Shown: one piece after another, positions 21,196-32,909 of the stretch
Numbering within the stretch: position 1 is the stretch's first letter
How the letters are laid out: each line of letters begins with the position of its first letter
NCBI GenBank assembly: GCA_001295905.1
Contig: LJHT01000003.1
Location: 1-64,000 of the forward strand
Reading direction: 5' to 3'
DNA: 64,000 nt
Origin: a beta proteobacterium AAP51
GTDB lineage: Bacteria > Pseudomonadota > Gammaproteobacteria > Burkholderiales > Burkholderiaceae_C
The notes under the pieces: model-generated
What the model saw: the letters and a program-made list of their open reading frames with translations, nothing else
What the model was told of the DNA's origin: nothing
The model's database searches: none
Made by a program: the position numbers and the translations under genes

Positions 21196-22001
21196 GCGGC
21201 GGGTCGCCAGGCCAGCAGCGTTTGCACCAGCTGCTGCAGCAGCGGTCGCACGGCGGCGGCCCGGGTGTCGTTCCAGGCCGGCGGGCTTTCGTCCATGTAG
21301 GCGCGCCAGCACATCTCCAGCTGCACGGCGTGCACGCCTTCGGCGGGGCGGCCGTGTTCGCGCGTGATGTGGCCGCCCTTGAAGCGGCCGTCCAGCACGT
21401 GGCTGTAGGCCTGCTGCGCGGCGAACACCCCCTGCACGGCGCTGCGCAGGCTGGGTGCGCAGCTGCTGCCGCCCACGGTGCCGATGTTCATGTGCGGCAG
21501 CGTGCCTTCGAAGAGCCAGGGTAGTTCGCTCTTGATGCTGTGGGCGTCCAGCAGCACGGCGTGGCCGTGCTTGGCCTTCAGCCGCGTCAGCTCTTGCTGC
21601 AGCGCCTGGTGGTAGGGCTGCCAGTAGGCGAAGACGCGGCGCTGCACCTCGGCTTCATCGGGAGCCTGGCCTTCACGGTAGAGCGGCTCGCCGGTGAAGT
21701 GGCGCGTGGGGCAGAGCTCGGTGTTGTTCTGCCCCGGGTACATGGGCCGGTTGTCGCTGGCGCGGTTCAGGTCGATGAGGTAGCGGCTGTGCATCGGCAC
21801 CAGCAGGCTGGCGCCCAGGGGTTCGGCGAAGGCGTAGAGGCGGTCGAGGAACCAGTCGGTGTCTTCCACCTGCAGCGCACGTTCGGTGTAGCGGGCGCGC
21901 TGCTGTGGCGGCAGCTGCGTGCCCACGTGCGGCATGCTGATGAGCAGCGGCCCGGTGCCGCGGTGCAGGGTGTAGATGCCGTGGCTGGCGCTCGGGCTCA
22001 T
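21192..22001 (-). CDS. hutG: N-formylglutamate deformylase
   Basis: Zinc hydrolase releasing formate and L-glutamate from N-formylglutamate, the final step of the HutF branch; 269 residues. Family segments are [49 protein letters not shown] and [11 protein letters not shown]. The 5' end overlaps hutI and the 3' end overlaps hutF, each by 4 nt, indicating tight translational coupling. The upstream extension of the open frame lies inside hutI and is not coding. Confidence 0.96.
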   Translation of the reverse strand: MSPSASHGIYTLHRGTGPLLISMPHVGTQLPPQQRARYTERALQVEDTDWFLDRLYAFAEPLGASLLVPMHSRYLIDLNRASDNRPMYPGQNNTELCPTRHFTGEPLYREGQAPDEAEVQRRVFAYWQPYHQALQQELTRLKAKHGHAVLLDAHSIKSELPWLFEGTLPHMNIGTVGGSSCAPSLRSAVQGVFAAQQAYSHVLDGRFKGGHITREHGRPAEGVHAVQLEMCWRAYMDESPPAWNDTRAAAVRPLLQQLVQTLLAWRPAA

Positions 22002-23251
22002 CGGGCGACCTCCTGCCCGCCCTGCACCACGCGGCGGCAGGGGTTGTGGCCGTAGCGGTAGGCCAGCTCGCGCGGGTGCTCGGCGTTCCACACCACGAAG
22101 TCGGCACGCAGCCCGGCGGCCAGGCGGCCGCGGTCGTGCAGGCCCAGCGCGCGCGCGGCGTTGACGGTGACGCCGCGCCAGGCTTCCTCGGGCGTGAGGC
22201 GGAAGAGGGTGCAGGCCATATTCAGCATCAGCAGCAGGCTCAGGCAGGGCGAGCTGCCCGGGTTGTGGTCGGTGGCGATGGCGATGGGCACGCCTGCGGC
22301 GCGCAGTGCGGCCACGGGAGGCAGCTTGGTTTCGCGCAGGAAGTAGTAGGCCCCGGGCAGCAGCAGGGCCACGGTGCCGGCCTGCGCCATGGCGGCAATG
22401 CCGGCGGGTGACAGGTGCTCGAGGTGGTCGCAACTCAAAGCGCCGAAACGCGCCGCCAGCGCCGCACCGCCCTGGTCGGACAGCTGCTCGGCGTGCAGCT
22501 TCACGGGCAGCCCCAGGGCTTGTGCGGCGTGGAAGAGGCGCTCGGTCTGTGTCGGGGTGAAGCCGATGGTTTCGCAGAAGGCGTCCACGGCGTCCACCAG
22601 GCCGGCGCGCTGCTGGCCGGCCAGCCATGCGATGGCCGCGTCGATGTAGGCATCGGGCTGGCCGGCGTATTCAGGCGGCAGGGCGTGTGCAGCCAGCGAG
22701 GTGGTGCGCACGCCCAGCGGCAGTTCGCGGCCCAGCCGGCGGGCCACGGCCAGGCAGCGCGCTTCGTCGGCTTCGGTGAGGCCGTAGCCTGACTTGATCT
22801 CGACCGTGGTCACGCCTTCGGCCATCAGCGCTCGCGCACGGACGGCAGCGGCCTGGAACAGGGCTTCGTCGCTGGCCGCGCGTGTGGCCGCCACGGTGCT
22901 GCGGATGCCGCCGCCGGCGCGGGCGATGTCCTCGTAGCTGGCGCCCTGCAGGCGCTGTTCGAACTCTGCAGCGCGGTCGCCGCCGTAGACCAGGTGGGTG
23001 TGGGCGTCGATGAGGCCGGGCGTGACCAGTGCGCCTAGCAGGTCGATTTCCTGCAGCGTCGGCCGGTGGCCGTCCACGGCCGGCGGCAGCTCGGCATCGG
23101 GCCCCACCCAGCGCAGCTGCCCGCCTTCCACCCACAGCGCGGCGTCTTCCACCCAGCCCCAGGGCGTGCCAGGCTGGAAGCTGGCCAGGCGCGCGTGCCG
23201 CCACAGCTGGCCTGGCGGCGGTGCGGGCCGTGGACCGGGCGCGTGGTTCAT
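21998..23251 (-). CDS. hutI: Imidazolonepropionase
   Basis: Hydrolyses 4-imidazolone-5-propionate to N-formimino-L-glutamate; 417 residues from MNHAPGPRP. Amidohydrolase metal residues are seen in [35 protein letters not shown] and [11 protein letters not shown]. The start is taken at 23251 because it produces the same ATGA overlap with hutD as all other junctions in this operon. An ORF start nine codons earlier is less likely. Confidence 0.97.
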   Translation of the reverse strand: MNHAPGPRPAPPPGQLWRHARLASFQPGTPWGWVEDAALWVEGGQLRWVGPDAELPPAVDGHRPTLQEIDLLGALVTPGLIDAHTHLVYGGDRAAEFEQRLQGASYEDIARAGGGIRSTVAATRAASDEALFQAAAVRARALMAEGVTTVEIKSGYGLTEADEARCLAVARRLGRELPLGVRTTSLAAHALPPEYAGQPDAYIDAAIAWLAGQQRAGLVDAVDAFCETIGFTPTQTERLFHAAQALGLPVKLHAEQLSDQGGAALAARFGALSCDHLEHLSPAGIAAMAQAGTVALLLPGAYYFLRETKLPPVAALRAAGVPIAIATDHNPGSSPCLSLLLMLNMACTLFRLTPEEAWRGVTVNAARALGLHDRGRLAAGLRADFVVWNAEHPRELAYRYGHNPCRRVVQGGQEVAR

Positions 23252-23856
23252 CGCGCGTGCGGCTCGAAGGCCAGCCACCAGCCGCTGTCGCCGGCCTGGG
23301 CCAGTTCCCAGCCTTCACCGGCCGAGGCTGCGGCCGTCAGGCCGGTGTAGGCCAGCGTGGCCGGCGGCACCTGCACGGGCGCTGCGCCCTCGCGACACAG
23401 CGTGGCGCCGTTCAGCGTGAACAGCGCCCGCAGGGGCGCGCGCGAGGCCCAGGGCACGCCGGCCACCGCGCGGCCCATCTCGGCGCGGCCGGCGGTCTGT
23501 CGGGCCATCAGGTTGAGGTCGAGCGTGGGGCCTTCCAGCAGCTCGCAACCCGGGGCCTGCGCGCCGTCGAAGTGCAGCGGGGGGCTGTCGGGCGTGAGCG
23601 TGTACTGCCCCTGCTGTTGGCCCGTTGGCAGGTGCAGCACCACGCCCGCGCCCTGCAGCACGCAGAACCAGCGCGCCACGCCCGGGTAGGCGCTGAAGGG
23701 GCCGCTCTTCGCCACCTCGGCCACGCTGATGCGCAGCTGCCATTCGTCGCCGCTGGCCGGCGGCCACAGCAGCAGGTCGCGCGTGAGGCCGCCGCCGTTC
23801 TTCCACGGCGTGGCGGCCACGCCGGCCAGGGGCACGAACTGCAGCAAAGGCGTCAT
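23248..23856 (-). CDS. hutD: HutD family protein
   Basis: 202 residues; cupin-fold accessory protein of histidine utilisation. Its exact role is unresolved; it has been proposed to limit pathway induction. The family signature [51 protein letters not shown] and the C-terminal region are all recognisable. The start at 23856 overlaps hutC by 4 nt, and the stop overlaps hutI by 4 nt. Confidence 0.93.
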   Translation of the reverse strand: MTPLLQFVPLAGVAATPWKNGGGLTRDLLLWPPASGDEWQLRISVAEVAKSGPFSAYPGVARWFCVLQGAGVVLHLPTGQQQGQYTLTPDSPPLHFDGAQAPGCELLEGPTLDLNLMARQTAGRAEMGRAVAGVPWASRAPLRALFTLNGATLCREGAAPVQVPPATLAYTGLTAAASAGEGWELAQAGDSGWWLAFEPHAR

Positions 23857-24572
23857 GGCGTGAATTCCCCCTGCAGGCTGTAGAGCGAACCCGGGTGCAC
23901 CAGCCGCGCCAGCGTGATGGCGCGCTGCGGGCTGAAGGTGCGGCGCAGCATCACCAGGCAGGGGGTGTCTGCGGCCACCTGCAGCAGCTGCGCTTCCTGC
24001 GCGGTGGGGCGGGCCGCCTCCACCGTGTACTGCGCGCGCCAGAGGTGGGTGTGCTGGAAGAGGTATTGCGTGGGCGTCACCGCGGTGAAGTCGGCCTGCA
24101 GATAGCCCGGGGCCGCCGCCGGGTTCACGTAGCGGTCTTCGCACTGCAGCGGGCGGCCGTTCTCCAGGTGCACGATGAGGGTGTGGAACACCGGCGCGCC
24201 GCTGGCCAGGCCCAGCTGCGCGGCCAGCGAGGCGGGCGCGGCCTCTTGCTGCTGCAGGTGCACCACGGCGCGGTGCTGGTGGCCGCGGGCGACGATCTCG
24301 TCGTGCAGGTCCTGGATGGTGAGCGTGCTGCTCACCCTGTGCAGAGGCGCGGCAAAGGTGCCCACGCCCTGGTTGCGCTGCACCAGCCCTTCGGCCTGCA
24401 GTTCGCGCAGCGCGCGGTTCACCGTCATGCGGCTGACATTGAACTCGGCCACCAGCTCGGCCTCGGAAGGCATCAGCGAACCCGGCGCCCAGCGCCCCGA
24501 GGCCAGCCCGGACTTCAGGTGCTGCTTCACGCGGGCAAAGGGCGCCAGCCTGGCGGGGTGGGGCGTCGACAT
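23853..24572 (-). CDS. hutC: Histidine utilisation repressor, GntR family
   Basis: 239 residues from MSTPHPARL. An N-terminal winged helix ([22 protein letters not shown] then [12 protein letters not shown]) precedes a UTRA ligand-binding domain of the HutC subfamily (residues ~90-235; urocanate is the usual inducer). It is first gene of the hutCDIGF operon, so it should regulate itself. The palindrome at 24596-24609 lies between it and hutU. A longer frame from a TTG at 24608 would start inside the operator and is rejected. The predicted promoter leaves only 7 nt between -10 and ATG, so the mRNA may be leaderless. Confidence 0.95.
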   Translation of the reverse strand: MSTPHPARLAPFARVKQHLKSGLASGRWAPGSLMPSEAELVAEFNVSRMTVNRALRELQAEGLVQRNQGVGTFAAPLHRVSSTLTIQDLHDEIVARGHQHRAVVHLQQQEAAPASLAAQLGLASGAPVFHTLIVHLENGRPLQCEDRYVNPAAAPGYLQADFTAVTPTQYLFQHTHLWRAQYTVEAARPTAQEAQLLQVAADTPCLVMLRRTFSPQRAITLARLVHPGSLYSLQGEFTP

Positions 24573-24579
24573 GCTGCCG

Positions 24580-24608
24580 ATGCTAGCCGCCCACTCTTGT
24601 CTAGACAA
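24580..24608 (-). promoter_or_regulatory. Predicted hutC promoter
   Basis: On the minus strand: -35 TTGTCT (24603-24608), 17-bp spacer, -10 TAGCAT (24580-24585). The -35 overlaps the HutC palindrome. The -10 ends 7 nt before the hutC ATG, which would make the transcript start at or next to the start codon. Confidence 0.5.
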
Positions 24609-24609
24609 G
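24596..24609. promoter_or_regulatory. Perfect 14-bp palindrome, probable HutC operator
   Basis: CTTGTCTAGACAAG, a perfect palindrome between divergent hutC and hutU. The outer CTTGT…ACAAG halves agree with known HutC sites in other proteobacteria. It overlaps the -35 boxes predicted for both directions, so one bound dimer could shut off both arms. Confidence 0.8.
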
Positions 24610-24630
24610 TTGAACCTGGGCTACTACAGT
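24602..24630 (+). promoter_or_regulatory. Predicted hutUH promoter
   Basis: -35 TAGACA (24602-24607), 17-bp spacer, -10 TACAGT (24625-24630), 66 bp before the hutU ATG. The -35 lies inside the palindrome at 24596-24609. This is a sequence-based prediction only. Confidence 0.5.
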
Positions 24631-24696
24631 GCAGCTGCTCCACCCGTGCATCACCCGTGTACCACCTGCGCACTGCCGCACCGACGAGGGCCCGCC

Positions 24697-26424
24697 ATGA
24701 CCGACCTGTCCCAGCTTCGCAATCTCGCCCCCGGCTCTGGCAGCGGTGCCGGCCCGCGCCCGGTGCGCGCCGCACGCGGCAGCCAGATCAGCTGTGCCAA
24801 CTGGCTGATCGAAGCCGCGCTGCGCATGCTGCAGAACAACCTCGACCCCGAGGTGGCCGAGAACCCCGACGCCCTGGTGGTCTACGGCGGCATCGGCAAG
24901 GCCGCGCGCAACTGGGCGTGTTTCGACGCCATCGTCGCGAGCCTGAAGCAACTCAAGCCCGACGAGACCCTGCTCATCCAGAGCGGCAAGCCCGTGGGCG
25001 TGTTCCGCACCCATGCCGACGCTCCGCGCGTGCTGCTGGCCAACAGCAACCTGGTGCCGAAATGGGCCACCTGGGAACACTTCAGCGAGCTCGACCGCAA
25101 GGGTTTGATGATGTACGGCCAGATGACGGCCGGCAGCTGGATCTACATCGGCAGCCAGGGCATCGTGCAGGGCACCTACGAGACCTTCGTCGAGGCGGGC
25201 GTGCAGCACTACGGCGGCAGCCTGGCGGGCCGGTGGATCCTCACCGCCGGTCTGGGCGGCATGGGTGGCGCGCAGCCGCTGGCGGCCAGCTTCGCCGGGG
25301 CCAGCAGCCTGACCATCGAATGCCAGCAGAGCCGCATCGACTTCCGTCTGCGCAGCCGCTACGTGGACGAGCAGGCCACCGACCTGGACGACGCGCTGGC
25401 CCGCATGGCGCGCTACACCGCCGAGAAGAAGGCCGTGAGCGTGGCGTTGCTGGGCAACGCGGCCGAACTGTTGCCTGAACTGGTGAGGCGCGCCCGGGCG
25501 GGCGGGTGCAAGCCCGACCTCGTCACCGACCAGACCAGCGCGCACGACCTCGTCAACGGCTACCTGCCCGCGGGCTGGGGCGTCGAGCAGTGGAAAACGG
25601 CCGCGGCCGACCCGGAACAGCACGCCGCGCTGCGCGCCGCCGCCGCGCAGGGCTGCGCGGTGCATGTGCAGGCCATGCTCGATTTCCAGGCGATGGGCGT
25701 GCCCACGGTCGACTACGGCAACAACATCCGCCAGGTGGCCTTCGATGCCGGCGTGAAGAACGCGTTCGCCTTCCCCGGTTTCGTGCCGGCCTACGTGCGG
25801 CCGCTCTTCTGCCGCGGCAAGGGCCCCTTCCGCTGGGTGGCGCTGAGCGGCGACCCGGAAGACATCCGCAAGACCGACGCGAAGATGAAGGAGCTCTTTC
25901 CCGAAGATGCCCACCTGCACCGCTGGCTGGACATGGCCGGCGAACGCATCGCCTTCCAGGGCCTGCCGGCACGCATCTGCTGGATAGGCCTGGGCGAGCG
26001 CCACCGCGCAGGCCTGGCCTTCAACGAGATGGTGAAGAGCGGCGAGCTGAAGGCGCCCATCGTCATCGGCCGCGACCACCTGGACAGCGGCAGCGTCGCC
26101 AGCCCCAACCGCGAGACCGAGGCCATGCAGGACGGCAGCGATGCCGTGAGCGACTGGCCGTTGCTCAACGCCCTGCTCAACACCGCCGGCGGCGCCACCT
26201 GGGTGAGCCTGCACCACGGCGGTGGCGTGGGCATGGGCTACAGCCAGCACAGCGGCGTGGTGATCGTCTGCGATGGTACGGATGAGGCCGCCCGGCGCCT
26301 CTCACGCGTGCTGTGGAACGACCCCGCCACGGGCGTGATGCGGCATGCCGATGCCGGCTACGAGAGCGCCATCGCCTGCGCCCAAGAGCAAGGCCTCGAC
26401 TTGCCGATGCTCACGAAGTTCTGA
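24697..26424 (+). CDS. hutU: Urocanate hydratase
   Basis: Converts urocanate to 4-imidazolone-5-propionate with tightly bound NAD+; 575 residues. The active-site signature [10 protein letters not shown] is present with Cys428, and [22 protein letters not shown] and [16 protein letters not shown] are strongly conserved. ATG 24697 follows GAGGG and starts [10 protein letters not shown]; the upstream extension of the open frame is inside hutC. It is first gene of the plus-strand arm, followed 19 bp later by hutH. Confidence 0.98.
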   Translation: MTDLSQLRNLAPGSGSGAGPRPVRAARGSQISCANWLIEAALRMLQNNLDPEVAENPDALVVYGGIGKAARNWACFDAIVASLKQLKPDETLLIQSGKPVGVFRTHADAPRVLLANSNLVPKWATWEHFSELDRKGLMMYGQMTAGSWIYIGSQGIVQGTYETFVEAGVQHYGGSLAGRWILTAGLGGMGGAQPLAASFAGASSLTIECQQSRIDFRLRSRYVDEQATDLDDALARMARYTAEKKAVSVALLGNAAELLPELVRRARAGGCKPDLVTDQTSAHDLVNGYLPAGWGVEQWKTAAADPEQHAALRAAAAQGCAVHVQAMLDFQAMGVPTVDYGNNIRQVAFDAGVKNAFAFPGFVPAYVRPLFCRGKGPFRWVALSGDPEDIRKTDAKMKELFPEDAHLHRWLDMAGERIAFQGLPARICWIGLGERHRAGLAFNEMVKSGELKAPIVIGRDHLDSGSVASPNRETEAMQDGSDAVSDWPLLNALLNTAGGATWVSLHHGGGVGMGYSQHSGVVIVCDGTDEAARRLSRVLWNDPATGVMRHADAGYESAIACAQEQGLDLPMLTKF

Positions 26425-26443
26425 TCCTGAAGGCCTGAACCCC

Positions 26444-27994
26444 ATGCTGCTGCGCCCCGGACAACTGTCGCTCGAAGAACTGCAGGCTATCCACGGCCTG
26501 GGACACGACCGCCCACAACCGTTGCTGATGGACCCGGCCGCGCTGCCCGCCATCCAGGCCAGCGCCGCCGTGGTGCGCCGCGCCGCGGAAGGCAGCGCGG
26601 CCGTCTACGGCGTCAACACCGGCTTCGGCAAGCTGGCCAGCACGCGCATCAGCGAGGCCGACCTGGCCACGCTGCAGTGGAACCTGATCCGCAGCCACAG
26701 CGTGGGCGTGGGCGAGCCCTTGTCGGCACCCGTGTTGCGCCTGATGCTCGCGCTGAAAGCCGCCAGCCTGGCGCGCGGCCACAGCGGCGTCCGGCCGGTG
26801 GTCATCGACACGCTGCTGGCCGTGCACAACGCAGGCCTCGTGCCCTTCGTGCCCAGCCAGGGCAGCGTGGGCGCCAGTGGCGACCTGGCGCCGCTTTCGC
26901 ACATGACGCTGGCCTTGATGGGCGAAGGCGAGTTCGTCCTCGGCCCAACGCGCCGCCCCGCCGCCGAGGTGCTGCGCGAACACGGCATCACGCCGCTGCA
27001 GCTGCAGGCCAAGGAAGGTCTGGCGCTCATCAACGGCACGCAGACCAGCACCGCGCTGGCGCTGCACGCGCTGTTCGCCTTCGAGCCGGTGCTGGAAGCC
27101 GCCTTGGTGGTGGGCGCGCTCACGGTGGACGCGGCGCGCGGCAGCGACGGCCCCTTCGACCCGCGCATCCATGCGCTGCGCGGCCAGCCGGGGCAGATCG
27201 ACGTGGCCCAGGTCTACCGCCAGCTGCTGGCCGGCAGCGCCATCCGCGCCAGCCACCAGGAAGGCGACGACCGCGTGCAAGACCCGTACTGCCTGCGCTG
27301 CCAACCGCAGGTGGTGGGCGCCTGCCTCGACCAGCTGCGCCATGCGGCCAAGGTGCTGCTGATCGAAGCCAATGCCGTCACCGACAACCCGCTCGTGTTC
27401 GCCGAAGACGGCATGATGATTTCCGGTGGCAACTTCCACGCCGAACCCGTGGCGTTGGCGGCCGATGCGATGGCCTGCGCCATCGCCGAGGTGGGCGCCA
27501 TTGCCGAGCGCCGCATCGCCATGCTGATCGACAGCGGCGTGTCGCGCCTGCCGCCTTTCCTCACGCCCAACGCAGGGCTGAACAGCGGCTTCATGATCGC
27601 GCACGTCACCGCCGCCAGCCTGGCGAGCGAAAACAAGAGCCTGGCCCACCCGGCCAGCGTCGACAGCCTGCCCACCAGCGCCAACCAGGAAGACCACGTC
27701 AGCATGGCCACCTTCGCCGCGCGGCGGCTGCAGCCCATGATCGACAACGTGGCGCACATCCTGGGCATCGAGCTGCTGGCCGCTGCGCAAGGCGTGGACT
27801 TCCTGCGCCCGCTGCAGAGTTCGGCGCCGCTGGAGCAGGCCCACGCGCTGCTGCGCGCCGAGTGCCCGTCGATGATGGAAGACCGCTACCTCGCGCCCGA
27901 CATCGCTGCGGCCAGCGCGCTGGTGCGCAGCGGGCGGCTGGCGCAGGTGCTGCGCGGGCTGCAGGCCTTGCCGCCGCTGTGGCAGCCGGCTTGA
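26444..27994 (+). CDS. hutH: Histidine ammonia-lyase
   Basis: Deaminates histidine to urocanate; 516 residues. The MIO cofactor precursor Ala144-Ser145-Gly146 sits in [46 protein letters not shown] and [10 protein letters not shown] are typical active-site segments. Start ATG 26444 gives [13 protein letters not shown]. The stop codon lies in the first unit of a 9-bp tandem repeat. Confidence 0.98.
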   Translation: MLLRPGQLSLEELQAIHGLGHDRPQPLLMDPAALPAIQASAAVVRRAAEGSAAVYGVNTGFGKLASTRISEADLATLQWNLIRSHSVGVGEPLSAPVLRLMLALKAASLARGHSGVRPVVIDTLLAVHNAGLVPFVPSQGSVGASGDLAPLSHMTLALMGEGEFVLGPTRRPAAEVLREHGITPLQLQAKEGLALINGTQTSTALALHALFAFEPVLEAALVVGALTVDAARGSDGPFDPRIHALRGQPGQIDVAQVYRQLLAGSAIRASHQEGDDRVQDPYCLRCQPQVVGACLDQLRHAAKVLLIEANAVTDNPLVFAEDGMMISGGNFHAEPVALAADAMACAIAEVGAIAERRIAMLIDSGVSRLPPFLTPNAGLNSGFMIAHVTAASLASENKSLAHPASVDSLPTSANQEDHVSMATFAARRLQPMIDNVAHILGIELLAAAQGVDFLRPLQSSAPLEQAHALLRAECPSMMEDRYLAPDIAAASALVRSGRLAQVLRGLQALPPLWQPA

Positions 27995-28028
27995 GGGCCT
28001 TGAGGGTCTTGAGCGCCTTGAGCACCTT
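27991..28028 (+). repeat. 9-bp tandem repeat after hutH
   Basis: Four imperfect 9-bp units beginning TTGAG (consensus TTGAGSNYC) followed by TT. The first contains the hutH stop codon. A similar CTTG-containing 9-bp period occurs at 32251-32277 and 44933-44977. Confidence 0.7.
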
Positions 28029-28151
28029 TACGGCGCGCCCCGATACAAAGGCTTGCCGCTGCAACAACGGTGCGCGCGCTGCCGCGCCTAGCATGGCGCG
28101 ATGACGCTCGAGCAACAGCAAGGCCCTGGGTTCGAAGACCTGCGCGTGGAA

Positions 28152-30075
<1,924 letters not shown>

Positions 30076-30076
30076 C

Positions 30077-30099
30077 CCCGGCCTTGTCTGAAGGCCGGG
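30077..30099. terminator. Perfect stem-loop between convergent argG and the LytTR regulator gene
   Basis: CCCGGCCTT, loop GTCTG, AAGGCCGGG: a perfect 9-bp stem starting 2 bp after the argG stop. There is no U-tract on either side. It could serve both converging genes. Confidence 0.55.
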
Positions 30100-30118
30100 C
30101 TCGAGCCCAGGCCGAGGG

Positions 30119-31009
30119 CTACATGCCCTTGAACAGATGGGCGTACAGCCGGCTGGCCGTGAGCTTCTCGGGCCGGCCGCGCAGCGTCAGCGTGACCTTG
30201 CCCGACTCTTCGCGTTTGGCCACGGTGATGGCGCGGGCCTGCACCACGGTGCCACGGTGCACCTGCCAGAACTGCGCCGGGTCCAGCTGCGGCAGCAGCT
30301 CTTTCAGCGAAGCGCGCACCAGGTGTTCACGCTCGGCGGTGACCACGCGCACGTACTTGTCGGCCGCCTCGAAGTACAGCACCTCGGCCACCGGCACCAT
30401 GTGCACCAGGTTGCCCACCTGGGCCTGGATGACCTCCAGCCGCGGCGGAGCTCTGCCGCCCGCTGCCGGCGCGCTGCCCAGCAGCGCGCGCAGCTGCTGC
30501 ACGGCGGCCTGCAGCGCAGCGTCTGGCGCCAGCGCATCAGGCGCTGGGGCCCCAGGCAGCGCGGCTGCTGTGCTGCCGGCCCGTGCGCTGCGGCGGTCGG
30601 CCAGGCGGGCCTGCAGGCGCGCCACGCAGGCCGCCAGGCGGCTGCGTTCCACGGGCTTGACGAGGTAATCCACCGCCTGCGCTTCGAAGGCCTGCAGCGC
30701 GTAGTCGTCGTAGGCGGTGACGAAGACCAGCAGCGGAAAGGGCGCTGCACCCGCTTCGCCTGACCCGGCTTCAGGCCAGTCTTCGGCCAGCGCCTGCGCG
30801 GCTTCCAGGCCGGTGCAGCCGGGCATGCGGATGTCGAAGAAACACAGCTCGGGCTGCAGGGCCAGCGCTTGCTCGGCCGCGCGCAGGCCATCGCCCACCA
30901 TGGCCACCACCTGCAGTTCGGGCCACAGCGCGGCCAGTTCGGCGCGCAGGCCTTCGGCCAGCAAGGGTTCGTCTTCGGCAATCAGGCAGCGGGGGGCAGG
31001 GGTGTTCAT
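30119..31009 (-). CDS. LytTR-family response regulator
   Basis: 296 residues. Receiver domain at about 1-125 with acidic pocket EDE (12-14), phospho-acceptor Asp59 (CFFDIRMPG), Thr in FVTAYDDYA and Lys in YLVKPVE. An Ala/Pro linker (~135-180) leads to a LytTR DNA-binding domain (~190-292: HMVPVAEVLYFEAADKYVRVVT, FWQVHRGTVVQ). It overlaps nothing but starts 6 bp after the kinase gene stop, so the two form a two-component operon. Targets are unknown; in relatives they include biofilm, twitching (AlgR-like) and uptake genes. Confidence 0.94.
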   Translation of the reverse strand: MNTPAPRCLIAEDEPLLAEGLRAELAALWPELQVVAMVGDGLRAAEQALALQPELCFFDIRMPGCTGLEAAQALAEDWPEAGSGEAGAAPFPLLVFVTAYDDYALQAFEAQAVDYLVKPVERSRLAACVARLQARLADRRSARAGSTAAALPGAPAPDALAPDAALQAAVQQLRALLGSAPAAGGRAPPRLEVIQAQVGNLVHMVPVAEVLYFEAADKYVRVVTAEREHLVRASLKELLPQLDPAQFWQVHRGTVVQARAITVAKREESGKVTLTLRGRPEKLTASRLYAHLFKGM

Positions 31010-31015
31010 CGGCCA

Positions 31016-32299
31016 TCAGTCCAGGGGTAGCGTCAAGGTGGCCAGCGCGCCGCCTTCGGCGTCGACGGCGGGCGTGAGTTGCAGGCTGGCGCGCGCGCCG
31101 TACAGCGTGGCCAGCCGGGTGCGCACCTGCTCCAGGCCGAAGCCGCTGCCGCCGGGGTGGGCAGCGCCAGCGGGGGCCGTGGCGGCCGCAGCCGACGCTG
31201 CCGCCGCCGCAGCAGCAGCAGCGCCCAGGCCCACGCCGGTGTCGCGCACCTGCAGCACCAGCTGCGGGCCGTTGGGCCCGGTTTCACGCCGCGCGCTCAC
31301 GTCGAGCCGGCCGCCTTCCACCTTGGGTTCCAGCCCGTGCTTGATGGCGTTTTCCACCAGCGGCTGCAGCAGCAGCGGCGGCAGCGGCAGCGTGGCCAGC
31401 TCGGGCGGCAGCTGCAGGTTCACGCGCAGCCGCGGGCCCATGCGCACGGCCATTAGCGCCAGGTAGTCGTCGGTGTGGTGGAACTCCTGCGCCAGCGGGT
31501 GCGAGGCCTGGCGTGAGGCCGCCAGCGTGGCGCGCAGGAAGCCGATCAGGCGGTCCAGCATGGCCTGCGCACGCTGCGGGTCCAGGCCGATGAGCACGCG
31601 CAGGTTGGCCAGGGTGTTGAACAGCATGTGCGGTTCCAGCTGGCTTTGCAGCAGGCGCAGCTGGTTCTCGGCGGCCTGGCGCTGCGCCGCTTCGGCCTGG
31701 GCGCGGGCGCTGCTCACGCGCTCGGCGGCACTGACCACCAGGATGAGCACCAAGGTGGCCAGCGCACTGATGACCAGCGTGACCCGGGCGCTGGTGCTGT
31801 TGAAGTTCAGCAGGCTGGGGGAACTGAAGCCGAAGATCGCGTCGGCCGCGGCCTGCCCGAGGGGCGGGCCGGCCAGCAAACAGAAGAGGGCCGCCGGCAC
31901 CGTGCCGGTCCATCCTTCCAGGAAGGGGCCTGGCGAAGGCGCCAGGCGCCGCAGACGTCGCACCTGGTCGTACAGGGCGGCCTGGGTGAACCAGCTGAGG
32001 TCGTTCACCAGCGTGCAGGCCAGGCCGATGCACAGCGAGTAGGTCAGCTTCACCTGGAAACGCCCGCCATCCAGTGCCGTCAGCAGGGTGGCGATGCCCA
32101 GGCAAACGCCGAACAGCACCAGCGCCGTGCGCAGCAGCCGCTGGCGCCAGCGCGCCAGCGCGGCCTGCAAGGCGGTGCCAGGGGGTGGAGGCGGGGCGGG
32201 CGGGGCAGTCAAGGGCAGGGGGGGTGTGCGGGGAGTGGCCGTGGCCTGGGCAACCTCGGAAAACTTGGAAGACTTGGCAGTGCGCGAGGCGTTCAGCAT
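31016..32299 (-). CDS. LytS/YehU-type sensor histidine kinase
   Basis: 427 residues from MLNASRTAK. There are four hydrophobic helices between about residues 50 and 215 (e.g. LLRTALVLFGVCLGIATLL, TLVISALATLVLILVVS), a short coiled coil, the His-containing motif LQSQLEPHMLFNTLANL, and the HATPase_c N-box LVENAIKHGLEP and G-boxes RDTGVGL and GSGFGLEQV. A long Ala/Thr/Gly tract (about 30 residues) is inserted between the two G-boxes, over the ATP lid. The N-terminus includes a 9-bp-repeat-encoded segment (SSKFSEVAQ). It pairs with the downstream LytTR regulator. Confidence 0.93.
   Translation of the reverse strand: MLNASRTAKSSKFSEVAQATATPRTPPLPLTAPPAPPPPPGTALQAALARWRQRLLRTALVLFGVCLGIATLLTALDGGRFQVKLTYSLCIGLACTLVNDLSWFTQAALYDQVRRLRRLAPSPGPFLEGWTGTVPAALFCLLAGPPLGQAAADAIFGFSSPSLLNFNSTSARVTLVISALATLVLILVVSAAERVSSARAQAEAAQRQAAENQLRLLQSQLEPHMLFNTLANLRVLIGLDPQRAQAMLDRLIGFLRATLAASRQASHPLAQEFHHTDDYLALMAVRMGPRLRVNLQLPPELATLPLPPLLLQPLVENAIKHGLEPKVEGGRLDVSARRETGPNGPQLVLQVRDTGVGLGAAAAAAAAASAAAATAPAGAAHPGGSGFGLEQVRTRLATLYGARASLQLTPAVDAEGGALATLTLPLD
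32251..32277 (-). repeat. 9-bp tandem repeat inside the LytS-like kinase gene
   Basis: Three 9-bp units of the form NNNNCTTGG/CTCGG within the N-terminal coding region. Period and CTTG core resemble the repeats at 27991 and 44933. Only three degenerate units, so this is weak taken alone. Confidence 0.45.
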
Positions 32300-32393
32300 G
32301 CCGCCAGTATCCAGGCGGTGCACGCCACACACAGCCCTGGCGCGACCAGACGTCGCCCGCCTTCGCCAGATGCCACCCTGGCGCCGCCGGGTG

Positions 32394-32909
32394 TCAGCCC
32401 CCGGCCGGCGCCAGCTGCGCGCGCAGCGCCTCCACGCGCGCGCGGTTGGCACCGCGGTCGCTGTAGCCCAGGCGCGAGGCCGAGCGCACCTGCACCACGT
32501 TGGCGGCGCTGTCGAACCAGAACTCGACGTCGTCGGTGTAGCGCATCAGGGGCGTGGTGTATTCGGCGCGCAGGTAGCCGCCCTCGGCCTGCACCACGCG
32601 CGCACCGGGCGTGGCTTCCACCAGGCTGCGCAAGCGGGCCAGGGTGCGGGCCTCGTCACCCAGGGCCGGCAGCGGCGCGATGCTGGCATAGGCCAGGCGC
32701 GGGTGCCCCGGCCACAGCGCGGCCTGGCTGCTGACGCTGTTGGGGCGTGTGGAAGGGGCCTTCAGCCGCCCGTCGCGCACGCCCAGGTCAGACGGCGCCT
32801 GGCCGGCCAGCAGGCCCAGGCGGCCGGCCGCCAGGCCCAGCAGGGCCAGCGCCAGCACGGCGAGCAGGGCGTAGACCATCCAGCGCAGCATCCGGGTGGG
32901 CACGGGCAT
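32394..32909 (-). CDS. DUF1499 domain protein, membrane anchored
   Basis: 171 residues. There is one N-terminal membrane helix (WMVYALLAVLALALLGLAAG), then a DUF1499 domain: SDLGVRDGRLKAPSTRPNSVSSQA, YLRAEYTTPLMRYTDDVEFWFD and VQVRSASRLGYSDRGANRARVEALR. The family has no firm function. The start codon overlaps the stop of the HerA-like ATPase gene by one base (TGATG), so it is translationally coupled and probably co-transcribed. Confidence 0.87.
   Translation of the reverse strand: MPVPTRMLRWMVYALLAVLALALLGLAAGRLGLLAGQAPSDLGVRDGRLKAPSTRPNSVSSQAALWPGHPRLAYASIAPLPALGDEARTLARLRSLVEATPGARVVQAEGGYLRAEYTTPLMRYTDDVEFWFDSAANVVQVRSASRLGYSDRGANRARVEALRAQLAPAGG

Noticed and set aside
24573-24608. N-terminally extended HutC starting at a TTG at 24608
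   Set aside because: The extension would begin inside the operator palindrome and encodes residues outside the conserved domain.
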